Origin: Gemmatimonadota bacterium
GTDB lineage: Bacteria > Latescibacterota > UBA2968 > UBA8231
Length of the DNA: 64,000 nucleotides
Direction: 5' to 3'
Assembly (NCBI GenBank): GCA_018660835.1
Contig: JABJJN010000089.1
Coordinates: 124,001-188,000, forward strand
Shown: positions 35,850 to 44,606 of the stretch, one piece after another
Position numbering within the stretch: position 1 is the first letter of the stretch
Layout of the letters: every line of letters starts with the position of its first letter
Program-made: the position numbers and the translations under genes
Notes under the pieces: generated by a model
The model's database searches: none
Told to the model about the DNA's origin: nothing
Seen by the model: the letters and a program-made list of their open reading frames with translations, nothing else

Positions 35850-37091
35850 TCACGAGGCGACGGGCTTTGAGGACATTCTGATCGCTATCCAGATTCCCAC
35901 GCCGAGCAGGACATCCACGAGGATGACCCAGAAGACCGCCGTGGGACTGACGGACTCAAACAGTTGCCCCATGATCCACGGAATCGTCATGCCCCCCGTA
36001 CTGGAGCCGACAAAGAACCACCCCGTTGCGCGGCCACTGATCGGCATGCGACTACCTGCCAGAGACAGCGCCGTCGCAAAGATCGGCGCCACGGCGATGC
36101 CGCCAAGAATCGTCGTCAGCCACAACCAGGCCACCGAGTTTCCCGCGATCCCGGCGATCTGCCCTGACCCTCCCTGCACGTGTGTTGTCAGGAAGAGGAG
36201 CGGCAGCGACGCTGCCAACCCAACCAGAAGCAGGCTCAGCAACAGCATGGTGTGGGGAGTCATGCGCGTCGCCAGCGGAATCGCCAGCAGGCGACTCACG
36301 GTAAAGGCCCCCCAGAAGACGGAGGTCATCAGCCGCCCGCCCGCCTCATCGGCCAGACCCTGATGCAGAGCAAACGTATACAGCCAGTTGCCGAATCCAA
36401 CCTCAGCCCCCACGGCGGCGAACAACAGCCCTCCTGTGAGCAGAATCGTTGTCCGATGCGGTCGCAGATCGACGGGGGCGTTCACATGATGGGTTGCAAT
36501 GGGCGGACTGGGTCGCTGCAGCAGCCACAACATCGGTGGCAACAACAGAGCGGCCAGCACCCAGTATGCGAGAGCTACGCTACCACCCTGTGCAACAATG
36601 CCAGCAATGATCAAAGGTGACAACAGTGCGCCGACACCGAAGAAGAAGTGCAAGCCATTCATCCACGGCCCAAGCCCTGTCGGGTAGAGCCAGACGAGCA
36701 ATGTGTTCCCCCCCGCATCCAGACTGCCTTCGCTGATACCCATCACGGTGAACACGACGAGCAGGATAGCCAGGCTTGGACAGAGGGGCACAAGGACCAT
36801 GCAGATGGCAATCAATCCCAACATCGCCGCGAGCAGGGGATGGCCGGCGAAACGATCGAACAAGCGCCCGCCTAACAGGGCACCCACGAGGTAACCCATG
36901 GCATGGGCGATGAAGACGGCACTGAAAGCGCTGAGGGTTGAATCAGTACGTGTGGCGAGATCCGGAATCGTCGGTCCGAGGGAAGCCAACACCAGGCCAA
37001 GGCCGATGAAGGCCGAGAAGTACGCAAAGGTCGTGGCGCGCCGACCCTGAGGATCTGGATTGTCGCACAATGAGCCGGGCTTATCTCTCAA
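35850..37091 (-). CDS. MFS transporter, sugar-type
   Basis: 413 residues, 12 predicted helices. GRLFDRFAGHPLLAAM is the loop-2 motif, and GLHFFFGVGALLSPLI resembles the FHS/FucP-type sugar proton symporters. The frame is open upstream to 37214, but TTG 37091 overlaps the previous stop as TTGA, the same coupling style used in this cluster. It probably imports the product released by the sulfatase or glycosidase. Confidence 0.85.
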   Translation of the reverse strand: MRDKPGSLCDNPDPQGRRATTFAYFSAFIGLGLVLASLGPTIPDLATRTDSTLSAFSAVFIAHAMGYLVGALLGGRLFDRFAGHPLLAAMLGLIAICMVLVPLCPSLAILLVVFTVMGISEGSLDAGGNTLLVWLYPTGLGPWMNGLHFFFGVGALLSPLIIAGIVAQGGSVALAYWVLAALLLPPMLWLLQRPSPPIATHHVNAPVDLRPHRTTILLTGGLLFAAVGAEVGFGNWLYTFALHQGLADEAGGRLMTSVFWGAFTVSRLLAIPLATRMTPHTMLLLSLLLVGLAASLPLLFLTTHVQGGSGQIAGIAGNSVAWLWLTTILGGIAVAPIFATALSLAGSRMPISGRATGWFFVGSSTGGMTIPWIMGQLFESVSPTAVFWVILVDVLLGVGIWIAIRMSSKPVAS

Positions 37092-38065
37092 TGAGCGGAG
37101 CCAGTCTCTCGATGCTGCGTCCAACGCGCGTGGATACGCACGGCTGCACACAGATCCTGTGCGGCCATCCCGGTGAGATACACGACACCACCCGGCGCCG
37201 ACACTCGCCCGCAAGCGGCATCGGCGATACTCAGCACGTCACCCGTTGGGCTGCGCATCAGGTTGATCTCCTGCAGCCGGTTCTGTTCTGCCGCCCAACG
37301 AAATTCTCCAGAGGTAAGAGCCTGCTCATAATGATCGACGACCACGGGGCGGTCACAGAGTACTTGTTGCGTAACCTGTCGCGTGCGGCTATCGCCGGCA
37401 ATGATGACGACGCTATCCACCCCCTTGAGAAGATCCACATTCACGATGGGCTCTGGCGTTGGCACCGCCATGAGCACGGCATCCACGCCTTCAACACATG
37501 CTTCGATGGACGTCGTCATCGTCAGCGGCGTCTTCAGCGATGGACCAACCTGCGCGGCAAAGGTATCTCTGTTCGTCGCACGACGACTCGTCGAGCGAAG
37601 TTCCGTCAGAGGAAACAGATGATCACAGGCGAGCACGACCTGGCGCGCGACCCGACCTGTGCCTAACACAGCAACGCGCCCAACGACACGATCCGCCAGA
37701 TAGCTCAGACCAACTGCCGCTGCTGCCCCCGTTCGCATGTCGGTGATCACACCTGCGTCGAGGCGCAGGGAAACACCGGCTTGAAGATCATCGAATTGTA
37801 TATAGGCCTCGCGGCGCGCTAACTGTCCGGCAGCAACGTCTGAGTATTCCTCGATGATCTTGCGTGAGCGATAGTGTCCCGGCCATTCCGCAGGCATATC
37901 GAGACCGAAGTAATCGAGACCGTCGCGCACCTCCACTCGCTGCTGGCGGACAGGATTCAGAATCTCGCCGCGACCAACCATCTCGAATGCTTCGCGACAC
38001 GCCGCCACCATCAGCGGGATGTCGACGAGACCAAGGATCTCGGTGTCTGCAATATGCTGCGACAT
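37088..38065 (-). CDS. Ornithine cyclodeaminase/mu-crystallin family protein
   Basis: 325 residues. RSRKIIEEYSD (Arg-Lys substrate patch), GVITDMRTGAAAAVGLSYLA, and the nucleotide site VAVLGTGRVARQVVLACDHL define the family. Members reduce imines or cyclise amino acids with NAD(H). ATG 38065 is chosen over GTG 38098, whose putative AGGGA would touch the start codon. In this cluster it may act on an imine or amino-sugar-derived product such as an N-acetylneuraminate breakdown intermediate. Confidence 0.88.
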   Translation of the reverse strand: MSQHIADTEILGLVDIPLMVAACREAFEMVGRGEILNPVRQQRVEVRDGLDYFGLDMPAEWPGHYRSRKIIEEYSDVAAGQLARREAYIQFDDLQAGVSLRLDAGVITDMRTGAAAAVGLSYLADRVVGRVAVLGTGRVARQVVLACDHLFPLTELRSTSRRATNRDTFAAQVGPSLKTPLTMTTSIEACVEGVDAVLMAVPTPEPIVNVDLLKGVDSVVIIAGDSRTRQVTQQVLCDRPVVVDHYEQALTSGEFRWAAEQNRLQEINLMRSPTGDVLSIADAACGRVSAPGGVVYLTGMAAQDLCAAVRIHARWTQHRETGSAH

Positions 38066-38101
38066 GGTCACCAACGTCGCCCGAGCAAGCGGACACACTC
38101 C

Positions 38102-39469
38102 CTAGAGGACCAATTCATCCGGTGGCTCATATGCACTGGTACGTGGATCCCAGCGCGTGCCGCATTTATTGCTGATGACCACCCATTCTCCCGGGCTCAG
38201 ATTGCCCTGATGGTGGTAGTTGAAACGCCGCAGACCGGCTTCGTCCGCCGTATCCAGAAGCATTTGCAGATCGCGTGCGGACATGGGATCACCATCGTGG
38301 GGGAAACGCCCCGTATCCAACCAAGGGACAATCCGTTCAGGATCATCGACAGCGGCCAGAGCTCGCTTCGTCTCCAGCGTGACGACCTGCTCAAAGAATT
38401 CAGGACTCAGGGCGCTTTCGAAATCGACCATTTCCTCCACGCCAGGTAACACGATACCGAACAAAGCTTCCACCACACTGAGAGACTCGGCGACGGAGAG
38501 GCTCGGATTCCACTCGCACAGCGTCTCGCTATAGCGATGCACCGTGCCAATGAATCCATCAAAGCCACGGTGAAAGAAGTAGTGCTTGGGCATGAGAAAA
38601 TCCATGAACTGCGCCAACTGCTCGAAATCATAGCCGCACAGGGGCGCAAAGGCAGCAGAGCGTGGTCCACAACCAAGTTTGACGGTTCGACCAAGCTCAG
38701 CCGTCAGACCCTCGCGAATTCCTCGGAAGTATCCCGTGAGGGATTGGACACGGAAGGACAACCACGCCATCACATCCGGATCGGCACCGAAAAGCTGATA
38801 GGCGCCGACAAGCCCACCACGTGCGTGCAGCCGAATTCGCTGCGGGTCAAAGGAGTGAAACAACTCCAGCAGGCGATCTTTCCCTGCCACCAACCCTTTG
38901 TAATCGTAGCCCATTTCGGCTGCCATCGGTGCCACCGCTTCGGGCAGATCGTTGAAGAAATAGGATCGGTGGTTCATGTGGTGCGGGGCGATCTCATACC
39001 CCCACTCCGGCCCATCCATCACGGCACCGTCAGCCATAGGAAAGTGCTCGAAGGTATCCACCATACGCGCGACACGAGAACGGATGGTCTTCTCATCACT
39101 CATGTAGTAGCCGTCTCCACCGGGCCCGGCGCCATTGTCGGCATACATGATGTACACCTCCATGCCCCGTTGTTTGGCGGCAGACATCGTCTTCTCCAGC
39201 AGCGCCCGCTTCTCCGGTAGTTTGTGCTCCGGCGCCACCGGCGTTTCTACCCCAAGCCGCTCGTAGACAGCAGGATTGGGATCGTAAGCCGCTGCCACGA
39301 CCTGTCCGGATTCGAGCACTTTCGCTCCTTGCGACAGACGGTTTGTGCCGAACACGAGGGGGCCAAAGACCACCCCATCGACTCCACCTTCCGCCCAGGC
39401 ATCGAGAATACGCTCGTGATCGTCCATCACGCTCTCGAGATCCCGCATGACATCCATCCACATCTTCAT
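38102..39469 (-). CDS. Putative TIM-barrel protein, unknown reaction
   Basis: 455 residues, no signal peptide. The order of segments (GGVDGVVFGPLVFG; QRGMEVYIMYADNGAGPGGDGYY; ADGAVMDGPEWGYE; RIRLHARGGLVGAYQLFG; LMPKHYFFHRGFDGFIG) is like a glycoside-hydrolase-type (beta/alpha)8 barrel with acidic residues at strand ends (D and E of DGPEWG). I recognise no assigned family. Its ATG overlaps the kinase stop as ATGA, so it is co-translated with the sensor gene and heads the catabolic genes. Confidence 0.65.
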   Translation of the reverse strand: MKMWMDVMRDLESVMDDHERILDAWAEGGVDGVVFGPLVFGTNRLSQGAKVLESGQVVAAAYDPNPAVYERLGVETPVAPEHKLPEKRALLEKTMSAAKQRGMEVYIMYADNGAGPGGDGYYMSDEKTIRSRVARMVDTFEHFPMADGAVMDGPEWGYEIAPHHMNHRSYFFNDLPEAVAPMAAEMGYDYKGLVAGKDRLLELFHSFDPQRIRLHARGGLVGAYQLFGADPDVMAWLSFRVQSLTGYFRGIREGLTAELGRTVKLGCGPRSAAFAPLCGYDFEQLAQFMDFLMPKHYFFHRGFDGFIGTVHRYSETLCEWNPSLSVAESLSVVEALFGIVLPGVEEMVDFESALSPEFFEQVVTLETKRALAAVDDPERIVPWLDTGRFPHDGDPMSARDLQMLLDTADEAGLRRFNYHHQGNLSPGEWVVISNKCGTRWDPRTSAYEPPDELVL

Positions 39470-40422
39470 TGTGGCGCCCTTTCTATTGGCTGCTCTGTTG
39501 GCCGCTCTTGTCGAATCGGTATCCGTAGTGTGACCAAGGAACCTTTTCCGGGTTCGCTCTCTACCAGAATCTCACCGTCATGTTCCTGCAAGATTCGATA
39601 GGCCATCGATAGGCCGGATCCCATCTTAACCCGTGTCGCGCCGGAGCGAAACTGCAGATCGAATATGTGGCTGAGCTGTTCCTCTGACATGCCGACCCCG
39701 TCGTCACGGATGCGGACATAGATCGAGTCCTGCTTTGTTTCGGCGGCGAGTTCGATGCGCCCGTTCTCACCCACGGCGGTCACCGCATTGGTGAGCACAC
39801 TCATGAAGACTTGATTCAACTGCGCTGGCGCACACCACGTCTTTGGCAGGTCGCTCGCGGTACGAGTCAGCGTCACACCTGCCTTCACCTGTGGCTGTAG
39901 CAAGACAAGAGTACTGTCGATGCCCTCATCCAGATCGGCCATCTGCATCTGTGCTTCATCGATCCGGGCAAAACTCTTGAGCCCACGAACAAGGGTGACG
40001 ATCCGCTCGGCTGCCTGACCGATGACGCGCAGATTGTCACCCAACAGTTTGAGGGGACGCTGTATCGCCGGCGTGCCGCGGACCTGTTCGAGAGACGTGG
40101 CCATGCCCAGTTGCTCCTCGATCCGATCGGCACAGCGCATGCTGACATCAACGGCGCTGTGCACGGCACCCATGGGGTTGTTGATCTCGTGTGCCACGCC
40201 TGCCACGAGTCCTCCAAGAGAGGCCATCTTCTCCTTCATGATCAGCTGCGCCTGCGTCTCCTGCAGTTGCTGGTGTGAATCCTCCAGTTCCTGATAGGCT
40301 TGCGCCAGCTGTTGCGATTTCTCCAACTCGACGGTCTGTCGCTCATTCTCGGCCTGCAGAGCACGCTCACGCATTTCGGCCACCTCAAGGTCCTTCACTC
40401 GCGCCTGATGCTGGTCTGCCAT
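39466..40422 (-). CDS. Sensor histidine kinase, kinase half (frameshifted from the HAMP gene)
   Basis: 318 residues: a coiled coil (EKSQQLAQAYQELEDSHQQLQETQAQL), HisKA with the phospho-His in GVAHEINNPMG, and HATPase with VLTNAV (N box), RDDGVGM and GSGLSMAYR. It lacks any sensor or membrane part; these are in the overlapping upstream ORF. A 10-bp tandem duplication at 40415-40434 separates the two, and deleting one copy fuses them without loss. Independent translation from ATG 40422 is possible through reinitiation in the duplicated region. Confidence 0.92.
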   Translation of the reverse strand: MADQHQARVKDLEVAEMRERALQAENERQTVELEKSQQLAQAYQELEDSHQQLQETQAQLIMKEKMASLGGLVAGVAHEINNPMGAVHSAVDVSMRCADRIEEQLGMATSLEQVRGTPAIQRPLKLLGDNLRVIGQAAERIVTLVRGLKSFARIDEAQMQMADLDEGIDSTLVLLQPQVKAGVTLTRTASDLPKTWCAPAQLNQVFMSVLTNAVTAVGENGRIELAAETKQDSIYVRIRDDGVGMSEEQLSHIFDLQFRSGATRVKMGSGLSMAYRILQEHDGEILVESEPGKGSLVTLRIPIRQERPTEQPIERAPQ

Positions 40423-41440
40423 GCTCTGCCATGCTTTGCGGCTGCGTCTCGCGCGGCATCGCCAGACGCTGATTCACCTTTATCTGGGTGATCATTTTGT
40501 TGAAGGAGTCCATGAGCTGACCGATCTCGTCCTTCGATACAACATCGAGGCGATACTCCAGATCACCCGCAGCGACCTTCTGCGTTCCATCTACAAGAGC
40601 CAGCAGAGGTTTCGTCAGCCGACGCGACATCAGGTAGCCGACGATCAATGCAAAAAACGCAACGATGGCGTAGAACAGCCAGAACATGACGCGAACCGCC
40701 ATCTGTATCTCTGCTTGATGTTCGTCCACTGCCTGGAAGACTTCCTGCAGACCAGTCAACTGTACCGTCGTTCGCCCATGCGGAACTGGCAGTATACGCG
40801 TGACAACAACAAACCCCAGGGTCGCCTCCTGAACAGGTGCCAGGACGGTGATGAGTCGTGGCTCGTCGGCACTCGACAGAATCTCCACAGCCGTCCTTGT
40901 CGCCAGGACGGCCAGAGAATCGCGGTAGAATCTCGGATCGACTTGGATATCAAGGTCGACGAGGGACGACAGCAGATCGCCCAGTCCATCATTCTCCTCA
41001 TCAGCGATACGAGTGTCGACATCCACGTTCATCCAACTAGGTGGCACCACGGGACGAGAGTCATTGGTAACCTCCGCTTTGCCGAGGCCATGGGCCTGGC
41101 TCGCAACCAAGTGTGCTTGGGGATCATACACCTCGACCCGATACGAGGCGGGTACAATCAGTTCGCTGCGGCCGCGCGAAACACCCTCGGAGAGCAGCAA
41201 CCTTTGCACATGTTCGCTTGCGGCCAGCTCGGCCGCCACGGCGATGGTCTCTGCTTCGTAGTAGTGATGGAGCTCGGCTGCGATGAAGACGGCACCGTCG
41301 ATCGCCTGATCGACGGTGTCATTGAAACCAAGGTTCATAAGGTGATTCACCAGACCATTGGCCATGTAGTAAGAGGGCAGCACCGGGATCAGCGCCACCA
41401 CCAGCAACGCCAATACGAGTTTGCTACGGATTCTCTTCAT
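40385..41440 (-). pseudogene. Sensor histidine kinase, membrane sensor/HAMP half (frameshifted)
   Basis: 351 residues: membrane helix (SKLVLALLVVALIPVLPSYYMA), periplasmic sensor domain (about 35-245), second helix (VMFWLFYAIVAFFALIVGYLM) and HAMP (RRLTKPLLALVDGTQKVAAGDLEYRLDVVSKDEIGQLMDSFNKM). It breaks up after the duplicated GCATGGCAGA sequence into an unrelated tail ending at 40385. The undisturbed gene would encode 654 residues: sensor, HAMP, coiled coil and kinase. ATG 41440 is chosen because the sequence before it has no signal-anchor character. Confidence 0.88.
40415..40434 (-). repeat. Exact 10-bp tandem duplication causing a frameshift
   Basis: TCTGCCATGC appears twice head to tail (plus strand). 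Removing one copy makes the sensor and kinase frames continuous (41440 to 39466, 1975 minus 10 = 1965 bases, divisible by three). Confidence 0.97.
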
Positions 41441-41469
41441 CCAGCTCTCGCTCCCCCAACCTATAGTGT

Positions 41470-41485
41470 TGTGACGTGGGTCACA
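41470..41485. promoter_or_regulatory. CRP/FNR-type binding site, TGTGA-N6-TCACA
   Basis: TGTGACGTGGGTCACA gives perfect 6-base arms and matches the CRP consensus half-sites exactly. It lies 29 bases upstream of the sensor-kinase start (minus strand) and 81 bases upstream of the divergent gene at 41567. The regulator is not in the window. Confidence 0.6.
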
Positions 41486-41566
41486 GGCACGATTCGACTC
41501 CAGAAATCTGCAAAACAACCGATAAAAACATACAGATGCGAGACCCTCACCTGGAGCTGCAACTGC

Positions 41567-42646
41567 ATGTCTGATTCTGACGCAACGCTGAGTGACGAAG
41601 TCAGATTCTGGTATCGTGGCAAAACGTCACCGCCAGTCAATGATGTTCTGTCTTTGGTGCAAGCATCTCCGACAGCAACGCATGTCTTCGATGGTAGCAG
41701 CCTCAAGGGTGACTACGCTCCCCTCGTGAATGGCGTGGGGGAGGCGCTGGCAGCCCTGCAGCGATTACAGCTACCCATGCAGGCTGATACTGCAGCTGCC
41801 CGTCAGCAACAGTTTCTCTTCAGCTTGCTAGGATTGACCACCGATATCCGCGAACGCGTCGATCTACTCAAGCAACTGGGCCGCTTCGTCTTTCGCCGCA
41901 GCGAGACAAAGCAGGATCGCCAACGACGACTCAAGATGGCCGTCGCCGATTGTGGAGACCAGGATGCCAGTGCACAAGTAAAGGAATTAATGACCATCTG
42001 GCGTCCGGAACCGAAATCGTTCCTCGATGCATTGCTGCAACGACCCGCAGATGCTGCGCGTATGCTGACACGCCGTCTCACAACGGAAGGTGCCGGCGCG
42101 TTGCAGGTCATCAATCACGATCTGACTACCCTCTCCGCAGACGAAAAGCGACTCTTTGTTAGCACCGGCGTAGTAGCCTACCAGCAGCAGGGCTCGATTC
42201 ACCTGCTGGGCGAGATCGGTGACTTTCTGCGGCCCATCGACGGTGGGCAAAGCGGGCACGGATTGTCCGCATTGCAATTGCTGTTGGCCCACGGGTTGAC
42301 GCAGGCCATGCTGCTCGACTCGACTGAGCTTGATGCGATGGCGGCGAGTGTTGTGGCGTCAACCTTCGAACACTGTCTGGGTGGCAATGCGCTCCTCATG
42401 GCTGTGGAGTCATTCTTCGTCGAGTGGGAATCGCGACACATGCAGGCACCACTCGATCCGAGTGACGAAGAAGATCCGATTGAGGCCTGGCAGGAATGTC
42501 TGGTCGAGCACGATGAGCTTCGCCCGGAAGCCTTCGTGCAGCGCTCGACTCAGGAGCAACAGCAGATTCTGAGAGAGATGTTCGGCGACGAGTGGACGGA
42601 CGACGATGACGCCGAAATTGCAGACAAGGCTGCCGCCGCCGCATAG
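41567..42646 (+). CDS. Unknown soluble protein, 359 aa
   Basis: Not recognised. It is mostly helical and hydrophilic with a strongly acidic tail (GDEWTDDDDAEIADKAAAAA). A segment with bias to Leu/Arg/Gln (LLGLTTDIRERVDLLKQLGRFVFRRSETKQDRQRRLKMAV) could be coiled coil. The open frame extends far upstream, but that part only mirrors the opposite-strand kinase; ATG 41567 with GGAG ten bases upstream begins the real coding sequence. It diverges from the kinase gene over the CRP-like site, so co-regulation is possible. Confidence 0.7.
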   Translation: MSDSDATLSDEVRFWYRGKTSPPVNDVLSLVQASPTATHVFDGSSLKGDYAPLVNGVGEALAALQRLQLPMQADTAAARQQQFLFSLLGLTTDIRERVDLLKQLGRFVFRRSETKQDRQRRLKMAVADCGDQDASAQVKELMTIWRPEPKSFLDALLQRPADAARMLTRRLTTEGAGALQVINHDLTTLSADEKRLFVSTGVVAYQQQGSIHLLGEIGDFLRPIDGGQSGHGLSALQLLLAHGLTQAMLLDSTELDAMAASVVASTFEHCLGGNALLMAVESFFVEWESRHMQAPLDPSDEEDPIEAWQECLVEHDELRPEAFVQRSTQEQQQILREMFGDEWTDDDDAEIADKAAAAA

Positions 42647-42679
42647 GTCCGCACCTTGACGGCCCGCCCGTGGTGGCCA

Positions 42680-42699
42680 CCTTGGTGTTGAAACCAAGG
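42680..42699 (+). promoter_or_regulatory. Hairpin overlapping the ribosome-binding site of the PLP lyase gene
   Basis: CCTTGGT-GTTGAA-ACCAAGG forms a 7-bp stem. Its 3' arm contains AAGG of the AAGGGAG Shine-Dalgarno sequence (42696-42702) eight bases before ATG 42711. It may restrain translation, or act as a weak terminator for the preceding gene. Confidence 0.45.
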
Positions 42700-42710
42700 G
42701 AGTCTGCCAT

Positions 42711-43718
42711 ATGTCCATTCGTGTTGCTACCATTGATGATGTGCACCGTGCCGCCGACATCATCGCCCAACATGTCTCACCTCCACCTCTGATTCGATCC
42801 TACGCCCTTGAGCGTGAGTTGGGCTTCGCGGAGGACCGCCGTGTCTGGCTGAAGGACTACGGCTGGACACCTGTGGGCTCTTTCAAGCTGCTCGGCGCCC
42901 TCAATTGGACAGCGCAGAATCTTGAACGCATCGGCGATCGACCGATCGCAGCGCATTCCTCCGGCAACTTCGCCTCCGGTATTTCTTTTGCGGGCATGCG
43001 GTATGACAAACGCGTCATCATCGTCATGCCCGAATCTGCGCCAAAGATAAAGTTCGAGCGCACTCGATCCTTTGGCGCCGAGATCCGCACATACGACATC
43101 ACCACCGATGCACAGACAGGTGAACGTGATCGCCTGACACGTGAGATCGCTGAGCAGGAGAATGCTGTGCAGGCCTCACCCTACGATGATGCTGATGTCA
43201 TTGCCGGCAACGGCGTAGGCGGACTCCAGATTGTCGAAGACCTGCAGCGGCATGGTCGGCAACTGTCGCACTTTCTCTGCCAGGTGAGCGGTGGTGGCCT
43301 GATGGCCGGGCACGCGCTGGCCATTGCTGACGGTTTCCCACAAGCCCGGATCATCGGCGTCGAACCATCCGCAGCGGACGACTTCCGGCAGTCGCTGGCC
43401 AAGGGAGACCGAGTACGGATCGAGCAACCGCAGAGTATCTGCGACGGCTTGCTTTCTTACGATGTGGGAGAGCACAATTGGCCCATCCTGCGGACACTCG
43501 TGTCGAATTGTGTCGCCTTGCCTGATCTGGCGACGCGACAAGCGATGAAGTGGCTTTACGATCATCATGGTTTGCGCACCGAGCCTTCAGGTGCGATTGC
43601 GACAGCAGCCCTTTTACAGCGAAGCGTCGATCCCGCCGGTGACGGCGATGTCGTTGTCGTTGTCAGTGGTCGCAACGTTGACGAGGAGCGTTTCAGGGAA
43701 TGGACCCACGATCTATGA
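42711..43718 (+). CDS. PLP-dependent threonine/serine-type dehydratase
   Basis: 335 residues, fold-type II. The Schiff-base Lys is in VGSFKLLGALNW; SSGNFASG binds the substrate carboxylate; SGGGLMAG binds phosphate. Family members deaminate threonine, serine or threo-3-hydroxyaspartate. The next gene, a PhyH oxygenase, starts 11 bases later, so the pair could hydroxylate an amino-acid-like compound and then dehydrate it; which compound is unknown. Confidence 0.88.
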   Translation: MSIRVATIDDVHRAADIIAQHVSPPPLIRSYALERELGFAEDRRVWLKDYGWTPVGSFKLLGALNWTAQNLERIGDRPIAAHSSGNFASGISFAGMRYDKRVIIVMPESAPKIKFERTRSFGAEIRTYDITTDAQTGERDRLTREIAEQENAVQASPYDDADVIAGNGVGGLQIVEDLQRHGRQLSHFLCQVSGGGLMAGHALAIADGFPQARIIGVEPSAADDFRQSLAKGDRVRIEQPQSICDGLLSYDVGEHNWPILRTLVSNCVALPDLATRQAMKWLYDHHGLRTEPSGAIATAALLQRSVDPAGDGDVVVVVSGRNVDEERFREWTHDL

Positions 43719-43728
43719 GGAGCACCTG

Positions 43729-44526
43729 ATGGGGACGGATCACCAGCTGACAGCTGAGCAGTTGCAGTCATACGAACGTGATGGTTTTCTGCTGCTGCCC
43801 GATTATTTCACGGCGCAGCAGATGCAGGCACTTGAAACGGTTGCCCACGACGATCATGCCCTGTCTGCGGGCGCACGGGATCATCGCGACCAGGAAGGGC
43901 GCGTCAGTCGTCTGGCGCTGCATTATGAACTGCCGGACAGTGCCTACGGCGCCTATGCCCGGTGTCAGGCCGTCGTGGAGCCCATTGAGCAGTTACTTCA
44001 GAGCGAGGTCTACCACTACCATCACAAGATGATGATGAAGGAACCCCTCGTCGGCGGTGCCTGGGAATGGCACCAGGACTTTGGCTACTGGTACTCAGGC
44101 TTTCTCTTCCCTGATATGGGTAGCTGTATGATCGCGGTGGATCGAGCCCACAAGAAGAATGGCTGCCTGCAGGTATTGGCCGGATCACATCGAATGGGTC
44201 GCCTCACCCATGGCACCGTCGGTGACCAGACGGGCATTGATCCCGACCGCGTTGCCGTAGTGGAAGATCAGTTCGAGCGTGTCTATTGCGAGATGACACC
44301 AGGCACTGTGCTGTTCTTTCACAGCAATCTGCTGCATCGCTCAGACGCCAACCTGAGCCCGGACCCGCGATGGGCGTTGATCTGTTGCTACACCACCATC
44401 GACAATACACCCTTCAATGAGGGTGCGATCGGCGACTTCACGAAGTTTGATCGATGGGATGCAGACCGGGTGGATCAAGCCGTGGGCGAACACGGCAAGA
44501 GACTTGCCTCTGAAGCGGGTGCTTGA
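43729..44526 (+). CDS. Phytanoyl-CoA dioxygenase (PhyH) family protein
   Basis: 265 residues with a full site: W-H-Q-D in EWHQDFGYWYS, distal His in FFHSNLLHRSD, and Arg in DPRWALICCYT. AHKKNGCLQVLAGSHRMG is typical of the family. ATG 43729 follows GAGGAG and makes an 11-base gap to the dehydratase stop; the extra frame upstream repeats that gene out of frame. Co-translation with the dehydratase is likely. Confidence 0.92.
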   Translation: MGTDHQLTAEQLQSYERDGFLLLPDYFTAQQMQALETVAHDDHALSAGARDHRDQEGRVSRLALHYELPDSAYGAYARCQAVVEPIEQLLQSEVYHYHHKMMMKEPLVGGAWEWHQDFGYWYSGFLFPDMGSCMIAVDRAHKKNGCLQVLAGSHRMGRLTHGTVGDQTGIDPDRVAVVEDQFERVYCEMTPGTVLFFHSNLLHRSDANLSPDPRWALICCYTTIDNTPFNEGAIGDFTKFDRWDADRVDQAVGEHGKRLASEAGA

Positions 44527-44606
44527 ACAGAGCGCTGTCTCGCCATAGAGTCAGGTCCCGAACCTGGGACGCAGTTCGTAGATCACAGTTCAGTTCAATG
44601 CGCCGT

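Noticed and set aside
40421..41566. Long plus-strand open frame running into the 359-aa gene
   Set aside because: It is the antisense of the sensor-kinase gene; composition changes sharply at ATG 41567, which has its own ribosome-binding site.
44555..44570. GTCCC-GAACCT-GGGAC as terminator
   Set aside because: Five pairs without a T run; could be chance.
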